Assembly (NCBI RefSeq): GCF_024168825.1
Contig: NZ_JALJWH010000001.1
Coordinates: 2,170,001-2,234,000 of the forward strand
DNA length: 64,000 bases
Source: Paenarthrobacter sp. A20
Lineage (GTDB): Bacteria > Actinomycetota > Actinomycetes > Actinomycetales > Micrococcaceae
Direction: 5' to 3'
In this document: one piece after another, positions 8,567-16,408 of the stretch
Numbering within the stretch: position 1 is the first letter of the stretch
Layout of the letters: every line of letters begins with the position of its first letter
Made by a program: the position numbers and the translations under genes
Notes under the pieces: model-generated
Told to the model about the DNA's origin: nothing
The model's database searches: none
Seen by the model: the letters and a program-made list of their open reading frames with translations, nothing else

Positions 8567-9819
8567 CGGAGGACTCCCAGCTGCTGCAGGCGTTCGATGG
8601 TTTCCTGGTCAAAGCCGTTCTCCAACAGGACCTCCACGTTGTGCTCGCCCAGGCGGGGCGCTGCACGACGGATGCTGGGAGGCGTTGCCGAGAGCCGGAT
8701 GGGCGCGTTCAGCATGCGGACCGTGCCTACTGAGGGGTGTTCGACTTCCACGATCATGCCGTTGGCTTCTGTCTGTGCATCCGCCAACGCCTGCTCCAAG
8801 GTGTGCACCGGAGCGTTGAGCAGTCCTTGCTCCTCGAGTTGGTGGGTCCAGTACTCGGTGGAGTTGGTGGCGATGTGCTCCCGGAAGATCGCCTGCAACG
8901 CCGGCTTGTTCTTGAACTGCTGTTCCAGGCTGGAGAATTCCGGACGCTGCGTCAGGTCCTCATCCAGCCCCAGGGCGTCGGAGATCCGGGCCAGCGGGTC
9001 CGGCGTGAAGCCACCCACCATGCACACGGCACCGTCAGTGGTTTCGAAGACGCCGCTCAGGGGCATGGCACCCCAGTTGACCTCGTAACCGCGGTTGAGC
9101 TGCATGCACGCCTCCTGCATCTGCAGGTGCAGCATGGAGTCATACATGGTCACCTCCACACGCTGGCCAACTCCGGAGCTTTCCCGGGTGCGCAACGCCA
9201 GCAGGATGCCCTGCATGAGGTGCATGCCGGTGATGTAGTCGCACAAGGTGGTGGGGTAGATGGCCGGCTTGGTGTCTTCGGACTCGCGCCGCCACATCAC
9301 ACCGGAGTATGCCTGCGCGATCGCGTCCTGGCCACCCTTGTGGGAGTACGGGCCGGCAGGTCCGAAACCGGTGCCCGATGCCCAGATGATCCCCGGGTTC
9401 GTGGCCTTGAGCTCTTCGTAGCCGAAGCCCATGCGCTCCATGACACCGGAGCGGAAGTTGCTGACCACTACGTCTGCATCGGCGAGCAGCCGGTGCAGCA
9501 CCTCGCGGCCTTCTTCGGTGCGGGTGTCGATGGAGACGCTGCGCTTGTTGCGGTTGATGGACAGGAAGATCGGGTTGTCCTGGCCGTCCTGGTCCGGGAA
9601 GGAGTTGCGCGAGATGTCACCGGCGCCCGGGCGTTCCACCTTGATGATGTCCGCGCCGTAGTCACCCAGCAGTTGCGTGCAGGATGGGCCCATGAACACC
9701 TGCGTGAAATCCACGATCTTGATGCCATCCAGCGGGAGCGGCACGGTTGCGGGAGACCCGGTGGCGAGTGCCGCCGTCGTGCTTTCCTGCTGTTCTGGTT
9801 CTACGGTCACGGTGCTCAT
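8563..9819 (-). CDS. CaiB/BaiF-family (family III) CoA-transferase
   Basis: A 418-aa enzyme moving CoA between carboxylic acids. The family landmarks are DFTQVFMGPSCTQLLGDYGADIIKVERP near the N-terminus (in two parts), RNKRSVSIDT and the catalytic Asp165 in KGGQDAIAQA. It probably activates the pathway acid as a CoA thioester for the crotonase encoded next. Both flanks are 4-base ATGA overlaps, with the FAD oxidoreductase upstream and the crotonase downstream, so the three are translated together. Confidence 0.92.
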   Translation of the reverse strand: MSTVTVEPEQQESTTAALATGSPATVPLPLDGIKIVDFTQVFMGPSCTQLLGDYGADIIKVERPGAGDISRNSFPDQDGQDNPIFLSINRNKRSVSIDTRTEEGREVLHRLLADADVVVSNFRSGVMERMGFGYEELKATNPGIIWASGTGFGPAGPYSHKGGQDAIAQAYSGVMWRRESEDTKPAIYPTTLCDYITGMHLMQGILLALRTRESSGVGQRVEVTMYDSMLHLQMQEACMQLNRGYEVNWGAMPLSGVFETTDGAVCMVGGFTPDPLARISDALGLDEDLTQRPEFSSLEQQFKNKPALQAIFREHIATNSTEYWTHQLEEQGLLNAPVHTLEQALADAQTEANGMIVEVEHPSVGTVRMLNAPIRLSATPPSIRRAAPRLGEHNVEVLLENGFDQETIERLQQLGVLR

Positions 9820-11189
9820 GCCGGCACCGCCGCGGTTGCGTCGACAGTAGCGTTCGACGACGGGACGTCGCCCGGGTCTGCACCGTGGTGGCGCATGCCC
9901 TGCTGGATGTCCAGCGCGGAGACGTCGCGGACCAGGAGGTTGTTCTCCACGGCGAGGGCTGCCGCGACGCCGACGGCCTGGCCCATGGCCATGCAGGGCG
10001 GGATCTCGCGGGACATCTTCTGCGCCTCCGGCGTTGCGGAGTAGTGGCGGCCGGCCACCAGGAGTTGGTCCACTTCCTTGGGCAGGAGCGAGCGGTAGGG
10101 GTAGTAGTAGTCGCGGCCGCGGGCCACGGTGTCAGCGAAGTGCCGGCGCTGGGTGACGTCGTCCTTGGTCATGACGTACTCGCCCTGCAGGAGGCGGGTC
10201 TGGCGGACGCCCATCTGGGAGGCGACGTCCAGCATGTAGCAGTTTTCGAAGCCGGGGAGGTTGGCGCGGACGTAGTCCACCGCTTCGGAGATGCGGTCCC
10301 GGGCGGCGAATTCGGCGGCAGTCATGTCGGCGGGATCGACGCCGTCGAAACCGGTCATGTGGGGGGCGTTGCACCACACCACGCCGTCGATGGGGGTCTT
10401 GAGCCACCACAGTTCCCAGGCGCCGCCAAGGAGGCGCTTGATCTTGCGGTTGATGGCGCGGGCTTCCTTGGGGTTGGCCTGCTCGAAGGCCTCTGCGGCG
10501 TTGGTGTCCACATTGCCCAGGCGGAAGACCAGCGTGGTGAGGTAGTTGTCCTTGGCGTAGCTGGCGCCGGCACGGGAGGCGACGTCGATGTCACCGGTGG
10601 TGTCGATGACGACGTCGGCCATAAAGGCCTGTGGGCCAAGCTTGGTTTCGCAGATGACGCCCTTGATCACGCCGTTGTCCACGATGGGGCGGGAGAACCA
10701 GGAGTGCAGGCGGAGGTCCACGCCTGCCTCGCGGACGAGGTCGTTGGAGACGCGCTTCCAGCCATCGGGATCGAAGGCGGCGGCGTAGCAGATGGGCTTG
10801 GGGTTGGTGTGGGAGTGGAAGTCGAAGGTGCCGTAGCGGCCCCACTTGTTCCACAGTTCCTCGGAGGTCTTACGGTCATCTGCCGGCGGGACGATTGCCA
10901 AGCCGAGCTTCTGGAGGCGTTCGACGTACTCGGAGACGATGCCCGTGACAGTGATTTCCTGGCCGTTGATCATGTCATCGAGAACCAGGACCATACCGCC
11001 GGAGGCGAGGCCGCCCAAGGATGAGTAGCGTTCCAGCAGCGTGACTTTGGCGCCCGAACGGGCTGCGGTGACGGCAGCGGCCACGCCGGCGGGGCCACCA
11101 CCAACTACCAGGACATTGGAGCGTGAGATGACCGGGGCGGTGAGGTCCGCCGTCGTGGTGCTGAGTTCCAGTGAGTTCAGAGCGTTCAT
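9816..11189 (-). CDS. FAD-dependent oxidoreductase
   Basis: A 457-aa flavoprotein of the FAD_oxidored type (related to fumarate reductase/aspartate oxidase-like folds). The dinucleotide motif is VLVVGGGPAGVAAAVTAA (about 26-43), followed by LLERYSSLGGLASGG. A second FAD-contact region is DVVIDTTGDIDVASRAGA. The late MGQAVGVAAALA segment (about 407) is the C-terminal FAD contact typical of the family. No signal peptide or membrane segment is visible. It is the first enzyme gene after the transporter and probably oxidises the imported substrate or an early intermediate; which one is unknown. Confidence 0.87.
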   Translation of the reverse strand: MNALNSLELSTTTADLTAPVISRSNVLVVGGGPAGVAAAVTAARSGAKVTLLERYSSLGGLASGGMVLVLDDMINGQEITVTGIVSEYVERLQKLGLAIVPPADDRKTSEELWNKWGRYGTFDFHSHTNPKPICYAAAFDPDGWKRVSNDLVREAGVDLRLHSWFSRPIVDNGVIKGVICETKLGPQAFMADVVIDTTGDIDVASRAGASYAKDNYLTTLVFRLGNVDTNAAEAFEQANPKEARAINRKIKRLLGGAWELWWLKTPIDGVVWCNAPHMTGFDGVDPADMTAAEFAARDRISEAVDYVRANLPGFENCYMLDVASQMGVRQTRLLQGEYVMTKDDVTQRRHFADTVARGRDYYYPYRSLLPKEVDQLLVAGRHYSATPEAQKMSREIPPCMAMGQAVGVAAALAVENNLLVRDVSALDIQQGMRHHGADPGDVPSSNATVDATAAVPA

Positions 11190-11199
11190 GGGAGGTTCC

Positions 11200-12531
11200 T
11201 TACTTTCCGACGAAGATGCCGTTGCTGCGGCGTGCGGCGAGGTAGAAGACGATGCTGAGGATGGAGAGGACGGCCACGTAGACCGGGAAAACCCAGGTGA
11301 GGTTCAGCGATTGGAACCAGACCAGAAGATAGGAAGCAGTGCCGCCAAAGAGGGCCACGCCGATTCCGTAGCCCAGGGCCACGCCCGTGCCGCGGATGTT
11401 CTTGGGCATCAGGGACGAGCTGACCACGTTGTAGAGGGTCATGTTCAGGACCAGGACAATGGAGCCGCCAAGAAGTACGGCCGCGAAGCCGCCGATGCCT
11501 GGCTGGACGTACATCAGCATGAGGAATACGGACGGGATGGCAAGGATTCGGGTGACGAGGAACCACTTGGACATTGCCTTGCCGTCGGCCAGCTTGCCGA
11601 TGACCCAGCTGCCGACCACCAGGATGACGCCCAGGATGGTGGTGAGGGCGAAGACGGCGGTGGGATCTTCCTTGAATCCGCTGCGTGCTGCGCTGGGGAG
11701 CCCGACGTTCCAGGCGTAATTGTAGGCCTGTGCTGCGCCCACCACGAAGATGATGGCCAGGACGGACAGCCAGTGCTTACGGACTCCGGACCACACTGCG
11801 CGGGGGGTGTTGGTGGCCATTTCCTCGGCCTTGAGCGTTTCCGGCAGGGAACGGCGGAGGTAGAGAACCACGAATCCGAAGAGGGCGCCGATGATGAACG
11901 GTACGCGCCAGCCCCAGTCGGCCATAGCGGCTCCGCCCAGGACCAGGCTGCAGAGGAAGCTGATGAGCGAGGCGAGCAGGATGCCGATGTTGACGTAGAA
12001 GGACATGATGCCGGCCACGTAGCCTTCCCGACCCTCTGGGGCGAGTTCAACGGCGTGCGAGGTGGACAGCGGAGCCTCAATGCCGGTGGAAATGCCTTGC
12101 AGGACGCGGCAAACCAGCAGGATGATTCCCGCAGCGGGGCCGATGGTCGCATAGCTCGGAGTGACGGCGATGATCAGCGTTGTTCCGGCCATCAACATGA
12201 TGGAGAGCAGCATGACGCGGCGGCGGCCGATACGGTCGGCCAGGGTTCCCAGCAGGATGCCGCCCAGGGGACGGAACGCGAATCCGACGGCGAACACGGC
12301 CAAGGCGTTCAGCGTTGCGGAGAGTGGATCGGTGTTGGGGAAGAAGTTGGGGCCGATGAAGGCGGACAGGAGTCCGAAGACCATCCAGTCGTACCATTCC
12401 AGGGCGTTTCCGAGTCCCAGGCCCAGCAGGCCTTTGCGGACTTCCGGGGTGAATTTTGCGTTCTTCCGGGGAGATGAATGGGTGGTGCTTGGTGATGGGA
12501 CTACGTTGTCCGTCGTTGTGGTGTCGAGCAT
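11200..12531 (-). CDS. MFS transporter, metabolite:H+ symporter (MHS) family
   Basis: A 443-aa integral membrane protein with about 12 segments. GLGNALEWYDWMVFG before the first loop and the loop GTLADRIGRRRVM are hallmarks of the MHS branch (ProP, citrate, dicarboxylate and aromatic-acid carriers). I chose ATG at 12531 (MLDTTTTDN), which has AAGGA ahead and avoids a non-hydrophobic upstream extension. It is the promoter-proximal gene of the catabolic operon and ends 10 bases before the FAD oxidoreductase, so it probably imports the pathway's organic-acid or zwitterionic substrate. Confidence 0.9.
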   Translation of the reverse strand: MLDTTTTDNVVPSPSTTHSSPRKNAKFTPEVRKGLLGLGLGNALEWYDWMVFGLLSAFIGPNFFPNTDPLSATLNALAVFAVGFAFRPLGGILLGTLADRIGRRRVMLLSIMLMAGTTLIIAVTPSYATIGPAAGIILLVCRVLQGISTGIEAPLSTSHAVELAPEGREGYVAGIMSFYVNIGILLASLISFLCSLVLGGAAMADWGWRVPFIIGALFGFVVLYLRRSLPETLKAEEMATNTPRAVWSGVRKHWLSVLAIIFVVGAAQAYNYAWNVGLPSAARSGFKEDPTAVFALTTILGVILVVGSWVIGKLADGKAMSKWFLVTRILAIPSVFLMLMYVQPGIGGFAAVLLGGSIVLVLNMTLYNVVSSSLMPKNIRGTGVALGYGIGVALFGGTASYLLVWFQSLNLTWVFPVYVAVLSILSIVFYLAARRSNGIFVGK

Positions 12532-12695
12532 GGAAGTGTCCTTACGCTGACGCCCAGGAGGGCGTGGGAGGGTATGACGCAGGAACGCCTGTTGGAGGAG
12601 GCGCTTGATGCGAAAGTGGCAAGGATTGTCAGCGGCCACGGTGTCGTGTCCGGACAGTTAAGGGAAAACGCTGGCGCCGTGTCGGGGCGGCAGGG

Positions 12696-13295
12696 TTACC
12701 ACGCGTGTGGTGCGTTGACCCAGATGGCTACGCATACCTCTTCGTAGCTGTTCTTGTACCAGTGGGGAATCTCTGAGGAGTAGGTGATGGAGTCGCCCTC
12801 TTCAAGGCTGTAGCAGACGCCGTTGAGATAGACGTCCTTACGGCCGGAGATGATGTAGCAGAACTCTTCACCGCTGTGGGTAAAGGGGGTGTCGCTGGTG
12901 TCGTGCCCTGGGGGCGTGCTGATCCACTGCGCTTCGATGCTGCCGTCGCGGTTCGGGGTGAGCAGCTCGTGCACTGCTTCACCCACGGATTCGCGGGTGA
13001 CGTTCTTAAGGTTGCGTCGATCGGACCTGCGGACCACGGGAGACTTGGATTCTTCCTGGCCGATGAAGAATCTTCCCACCGGGATGTCCAGGCCGTGGGC
13101 CAATTGAGCGAGTGTGGTGAAGGAAGGGTTGGCCATGCCGCGTTCGATTTGGCTGACGATCGCCTGGCTAAGGCCGGTGATGTCCGAGAGTTGGGCCAAG
13201 GTCATTCCCTTTGCCTTGCGCATGGTGCGCACCTTGTTTCCGACGGTCGCCAGCAGTTCGCTGGTGGCCGGTGGAGCAGGAGTCTCGGTAGTCAT
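12696..13295 (-). CDS. XRE-family regulator with C-terminal cupin sensor
   Basis: A 199-aa regulator. Residues 15-70 form the helix-turn-helix (MRKAKGMTLAQLSDITGLSQ, then SQIERGMANPSFTTLAQLA). Residues about 115-190 form a small cupin (THSGEEFCYIISGR, with SEIPHWYKN as the second metal-type motif). This type usually senses a small substrate or product and controls the adjacent catabolic operon. It is transcribed on the same strand, 164 bases upstream of the MHS gene start, and its own promoter region carries inverted repeats that suggest autoregulation. Confidence 0.92.
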   Translation of the reverse strand: MTTETPAPPATSELLATVGNKVRTMRKAKGMTLAQLSDITGLSQAIVSQIERGMANPSFTTLAQLAHGLDIPVGRFFIGQEESKSPVVRRSDRRNLKNVTRESVGEAVHELLTPNRDGSIEAQWISTPPGHDTSDTPFTHSGEEFCYIISGRKDVYLNGVCYSLEEGDSITYSSEIPHWYKNSYEEVCVAIWVNAPHAW

Positions 13296-13329
13296 TGCCG
13301 CATCCTTCGTTGGTGAGCTAACTCACACA

Positions 13330-13357
13330 ACTATAGTGAAGATCTTTAGCGAGTCAA
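13330..13357 (-). promoter_or_regulatory. Probable promoter of the XRE-cupin gene
   Basis: On the minus strand TTGACT (13352-13357) and TATAGT (13330-13335) are 16 bases apart. The spacer carries the palindrome AAGATCTT (13339-13346), and GTGAG-CTAA-CTCAC (13313-13326) lies at the expected start of transcription. These are possible operator sites. Confidence 0.6.
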
Positions 13358-13364
13358 TGGTTTC

Positions 13365-13382
13365 TCTTCAATAAGTTGAAGA
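13365..13382. promoter_or_regulatory. Inverted repeat upstream of the XRE-cupin promoter
   Basis: TCTTCAA-TAAG-TTGAAGA is a perfect 7-bp inverted repeat just upstream of the -35 element. The half-site TGAAGA recurs in the promoter spacer (GTGAAGATC). This suggests binding of the XRE-cupin protein; it also overlaps the end region of the convergent-sense Hpt-like gene's 3' flank. Confidence 0.4.
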
Positions 13383-13385
13383 AAT

Positions 13386-13766
13386 TTACAGGAGTGGTGT
13401 TTCAAGCTCACTGATGGTCCCGCGCACGTAAAGGTCGATTTCGCTGACCTGCGGAGCGAGTTCGTAGAGGTGGTCCGCGTTGGGCAGGAGCCGGATGCTG
13501 ATCTCGAGCTCTGTCGCCAGCCGGTTCATGCAGATGGCACCCACCATGTGGCTGGAGGTCTTCAAGCTCAGGACAGCGTCCATGGCGTCTTCCATGTCCA
13601 GGTTTTCCAAGGCACGATGAAGCCGCGAAACCCGCCACGGCAGGAGGGCTACGTAGTTACGGACGAAGGCGCCGATGATGGCTTGGTCTCCGCCAAGCTC
13701 AGCCTGGAGTTCGGTCAGGACGGTGCGATCCACCAGGGCGTCTGTGCACTCGTCATACTCAGACAC
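13386..13766 (-). CDS. Hpt-like four-helix protein lacking the phospho-histidine
   Basis: A 126-aa protein whose middle (residues about 35-95) resembles a histidine phosphotransfer domain: a long helix, then LSLKTSSHMVGA, then LATELE. The family motif is HxLKGSS; here the His position is Leu66, so phosphotransfer by that route is unlikely. It could bind a receiver domain without transferring phosphate. I chose GTG at 13766 because GGGAGGAG lies about 6 bases ahead; a longer GTG start at 13799 has no such site. No kinase or receiver partner is adjacent. Confidence 0.65.
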   Translation of the reverse strand: MSEYDECTDALVDRTVLTELQAELGGDQAIIGAFVRNYVALLPWRVSRLHRALENLDMEDAMDAVLSLKTSSHMVGAICMNRLATELEISIRLLPNADHLYELAPQVSEIDLYVRGTISELETPLL

Positions 13767-13971
13767 CAGACTCCTCCCGCCTCCAAACAATAGATTCACG
13801 ATTCAACAGTAGGACCCGTTCAACTGCCGACGCGCCATAAAAGCAAAGCTTGATCCAATCTTGAGCGGACTCAGAGGGAGTCTTGATCACCGGCCCACAG
13901 AGTTGGGACGAGCAGCTGAAAGATCGCGGATCCGGGGGATTCCAGGCTTGAATCAAGGAACGGGAAACAGC

Positions 13972-14145
13972 ATGAACAGTAGTGCTCGTCCAGCACCAGG
14001 CCTCATGGTCATCATCGTCTTTTGCATGACCGTTCTCCTTGGCATCGGTGGCACCGCAGCGTTCGCACTCTGGGAACAGAGCACCCGTCCCGCAGCTACT
14101 GATCAGTCGGTCACGTCCGCCCCATCTGCTCCGCCTGCGCGATAG
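13972..14145 (+). CDS. Small single-pass membrane protein
   Basis: A 57-aa protein: short basic N-terminus, one hydrophobic segment (about residues 11-34, LMVIIVFCMTVLLGIGG), then a Thr/Ser/Pro/Ala-rich tail likely outside the cell. AAGGAACGGG precedes the ATG. Function unknown. Its 3' end overlaps the convergent vsr remnant by 43 bases. Confidence 0.55.
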   Translation: MNSSARPAPGLMVIIVFCMTVLLGIGGTAAFALWEQSTRPAATDQSVTSAPSAPPAR

Positions 14146-14512
14146 CCGGAGGGGTTCCCAGGCTGCCCATCCAGAAACTCCGTGAGCCGGTCTTCCAGTA
14201 CTGACCGGTCCTTCAGCTGGCACTCCCATACCGTCAGTACGTCCCAGCCTCCCGCAGCCAGCTGCTCCCGTTGCTCGGCATCGCGTTGACGGGTCCGGGT
14301 TCGCTTGGCTTCCCAGAACCCGGCATTGGCCGCTGGCGCATGCTGCCCGACCCGGCAGTCATGGAAATGCCAGAAACAGCCGTTGACGAAAATGACCTTG
14401 CGCCGTCCCGCGAACACCAAGTCCGGACGCCCCGGCAGCTTCGCCGCCCCGGCCTGGCCGTGCAGCCGGTACCGGTACCCTTTCGCGTGCAGGAGCTTGC
14501 GGACCAGCAGGC
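14103..14512 (-). pseudogene. vsr: 5'-truncated Vsr (very short patch repair endonuclease) gene
   Basis: The minus-strand frame reads LVRKLLHAKGYRYR, then GRPDLVFAGRRKVIFVNGCFWHFHDC and GWDVLTVWECQLKD, which is the Vsr mismatch endonuclease core. The Asp of GRPD and the His residues of CFWHFHDC are present. The usual first 25 or so residues (the SKNMRAI region and the conserved Glu) are missing: homology begins exactly at the edge of the palindromic element at 14513, and the frame meets a TAA about 40 bases further on without a usable start. An internal GTG at 14420 would give only a 105-aa fragment without the catalytic Asp. No cognate cytosine methylase gene is adjacent. I read this as a remnant. 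Confidence 0.7.
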
Positions 14513-14577
14513 GGAGTTTTTGTACACCTCTTGCCCCTAAGACCGGGTTTTAGAGGCATTAGCTGTACAAAAACTCC
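14513..14577. repeat. Palindromic element, copy 1 (65 bp, 14-bp terminal inverted repeats)
   Basis: GGAGTTTTTGTACA at 14513-14526 is the exact reverse complement of TGTACAAAAACTCC at 14564-14577. The interior keeps GCCCCTAAGAC and GCATTAG, also found in copy 2 at 34830-34892, and forms a second nested stem. The P450 gene reads into it for its final codons and stop; the vsr gene is cut at its other edge. No transposase is inside, so it resembles a MITE or REP-like unit. Confidence 0.85.
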
Positions 14578-15728
14578 AGGGTTACTGTCCTGGGCGCTTG
14601 GAAGGACAACAACCGGAGCCAATCCGGGTTTGAGTCCCGAAGCCGGACACCCTTGAGGGCAGCTGCCGTTTCATGAACGACGACGGCGGCCTCCAGCTCG
14701 GCGAGCTTGGCACCCAGGCACCGGTGGATCCCGGAGCCGAAGGCGAGGCCGTAGGGCGTGGGGCCCGGACGATCGGCGCCGGCAGTATCGGCGCCGGCAG
14801 TATCTGCCCAAGGGAATCCATGATTGCCCGTCAGCTCCAAGAGAATCTCCTCACCCGCCGGGATACGCTGACCGTCCAGCTCCGTGTCCTGGCTGGCCAC
14901 CCGTCGCCACGTGGGCACGGAAGACTCCGTTGCAAGGACGTGGCGGACCAGGTCGCGGGCCTTGGGGGCGGAAGCGGCTTCGCACCAGGAGATGCCACGG
15001 GACCCTTCGGCCAGGCGGAACAACGTGGTGCTGATCAGTTGCGTGGTGGTCTCCTGTCCAGCGATCAGCAGGAAGTAGCCCAGGGAGCAGATCCCGGGAG
15101 TGCTGAGACCGTGGCGGGCCAGCGCATTGAAGAGGCTGGGTTCCGGCGATGCCACCGATTCCAACACCAGTTCCCTGAGCCAGGAGTAGAAGTCTGCGGC
15201 GCTGTGGGCCAGCTCGAGTTGCCGGTCCTCATCCGGCCAGCCCCAGAACAGTTCCAACGAGTCCAGGCTCCACGCTTTCAACGCCGGCACGTCGCGGACC
15301 GGCAACCCCAGCATCTCCAGCATCACGATGGCCGGGGGATCGGCGGCCACGGCCTGCACCAGGTCCACGCTCCCTCCGGAGGCCATCAGTTGCGCGGCAC
15401 GGGCAGCTGCTTCGCGCGCCAAGGCACGAATGCGGGGTTCCATCGCTGCCACTTTGGCTGGCGTGAAGAAACCCGCCACTACCTTGCGGATGCCTGCGTG
15501 TGTCCCGGTGTCGTTGCTGGCCAGGACCGGCGGAAGCGCAAACCGGGCCTTCTGCAGCACCCGCAGCGCCCGTCCGCTCAACGGCGTCACGGCCAGCAGC
15601 GCGTTGGCCGGGCTGAAGTCCTGCGGCCTGTGCAGCACTTCGCGGACAGTATCCGGATTCCGGAGCACCCGGTAAGGGCAGGCGCCGGACTCGGGAAGAC
15701 CCACTTCGGTGGTTGCTGCCGCGCTCAT
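14559..15728 (-). CDS. Cytochrome P450 in the biotin operon (BioI-like role proposed)
   Basis: A 389-aa soluble bacterial P450. The heme-thiolate loop is FGSGIHRCLGAKLAE with Cys337, and the I-helix oxygen-activation motif is AGQETT (223-228). The K-helix region (about 259-277, LVRHVLATESSVPTWRR) does not show the usual ExxR, a rare condition among P450s. The start overlaps the bioD stop by 4 bases, so it is translated with the biotin genes. Bacillus BioI is a P450 that cuts fatty acyl-ACP to pimeloyl-ACP, and no bioC, bioH, bioW or bioG is present here. The link to pimelate supply is therefore inference from context. Residues 309-319 come from a 15-bp tandem repeat, and the last five residues are coded by the palindromic element. 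Confidence 0.85.
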   Translation of the reverse strand: MSAAATTEVGLPESGACPYRVLRNPDTVREVLHRPQDFSPANALLAVTPLSGRALRVLQKARFALPPVLASNDTGTHAGIRKVVAGFFTPAKVAAMEPRIRALAREAAARAAQLMASGGSVDLVQAVAADPPAIVMLEMLGLPVRDVPALKAWSLDSLELFWGWPDEDRQLELAHSAADFYSWLRELVLESVASPEPSLFNALARHGLSTPGICSLGYFLLIAGQETTTQLISTTLFRLAEGSRGISWCEAASAPKARDLVRHVLATESSVPTWRRVASQDTELDGQRIPAGEEILLELTGNHGFPWADTAGADTAGADRPGPTPYGLAFGSGIHRCLGAKLAELEAAVVVHETAAALKGVRLRDSNPDWLRLLSFQAPRTVTLEFLYS

Positions 15729-16408
15729 GCCGGCAGCCCCTCAAGCCATGCGCATGAATGGGCGCGGAAATCGGCAGGATCCAGTCCGGAGGCATCAACC
15801 GGGATGGCACCAAGGAATGGAACCGGCCACGAGGTGATGGCAGCCCTGTTACTCCGCTCCACCGCGCCCGGCGTCACCGGCCAGCTTCCGAGAACCACTC
15901 CCACTACCGGCAAGGTCCTTCGGTCCAATGCCTCCAGCGTCAGCGCCGTGTGGTTCAAGGTGCCCAGGGCGGACCGCGCCACCACAACAAAAGCAGCCGA
16001 ATCGCCCAGCCGGGTTCCCAGATCGGCCAGCGTCCCGCCGTCGTGATCCAACTCCACCAGCAGTCCGCCGGCGCCCTCCACCAGCACGTGATCGTGCGCT
16101 GCTGACAGCTCACGGATCCGCCCGGCGTGAACGTCCAGCAGTGGCAGGGTGACCTCATCGAGGACGGCTGCAGGGACGGGCGCCATGGGCTCTTGGAGAA
16201 CGACGCCGGCCTCCGTAGTGAGCGGATCCGCCAAGCGGGTCACCTCGGCGCAATCGGAATCGCCCACCACATTTCCGCTCTGGCAGGGCTTGTAAACGGC
16301 AACCGTCCGGCCCCTCTGATGAAGGGCAGCGGTGACGGCCGCCGTCGTGATGGTCTTACCGACGCCGGTATCGGTGCCGGTGACCAGGACGATGGGAGGC
16401 AGTTTCAT
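15725..16408 (-). CDS. bioD: Dethiobiotin synthetase
   Basis: A 227-aa ATP-dependent carboxylase that closes the ureido ring of dethiobiotin from 7,8-diaminopelargonate and CO2. The P-loop is VTGTDTGVGKTITTAAV at the N-terminus. The KPCQSG segment and the VEGAGGLLVELDHDGGTLADL region match the family's substrate and Mg-binding elements. Fifth gene of the biotin operon, overlapping both neighbours by 4 bases. Confidence 0.95.
   Translation of the reverse strand: MKLPPIVLVTGTDTGVGKTITTAAVTAALHQRGRTVAVYKPCQSGNVVGDSDCAEVTRLADPLTTEAGVVLQEPMAPVPAAVLDEVTLPLLDVHAGRIRELSAAHDHVLVEGAGGLLVELDHDGGTLADLGTRLGDSAAFVVVARSALGTLNHTALTLEALDRRTLPVVGVVLGSWPVTPGAVERSNRAAITSWPVPFLGAIPVDASGLDPADFRAHSCAWLEGLPA

Noticed and set aside
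14420..14512. A normal vsr start inside the element
   Set aside because: The in-frame stretch across the element has no ATG, GTG or TTG start before a TAA, so a full-length product cannot be made from it.
14770..14802. Tandem 15-bp repeat in the P450 gene as a possible CRISPR or mobile signal
   Set aside because: Only two in-frame units coding for ADTAG; it is a simple coding duplication.
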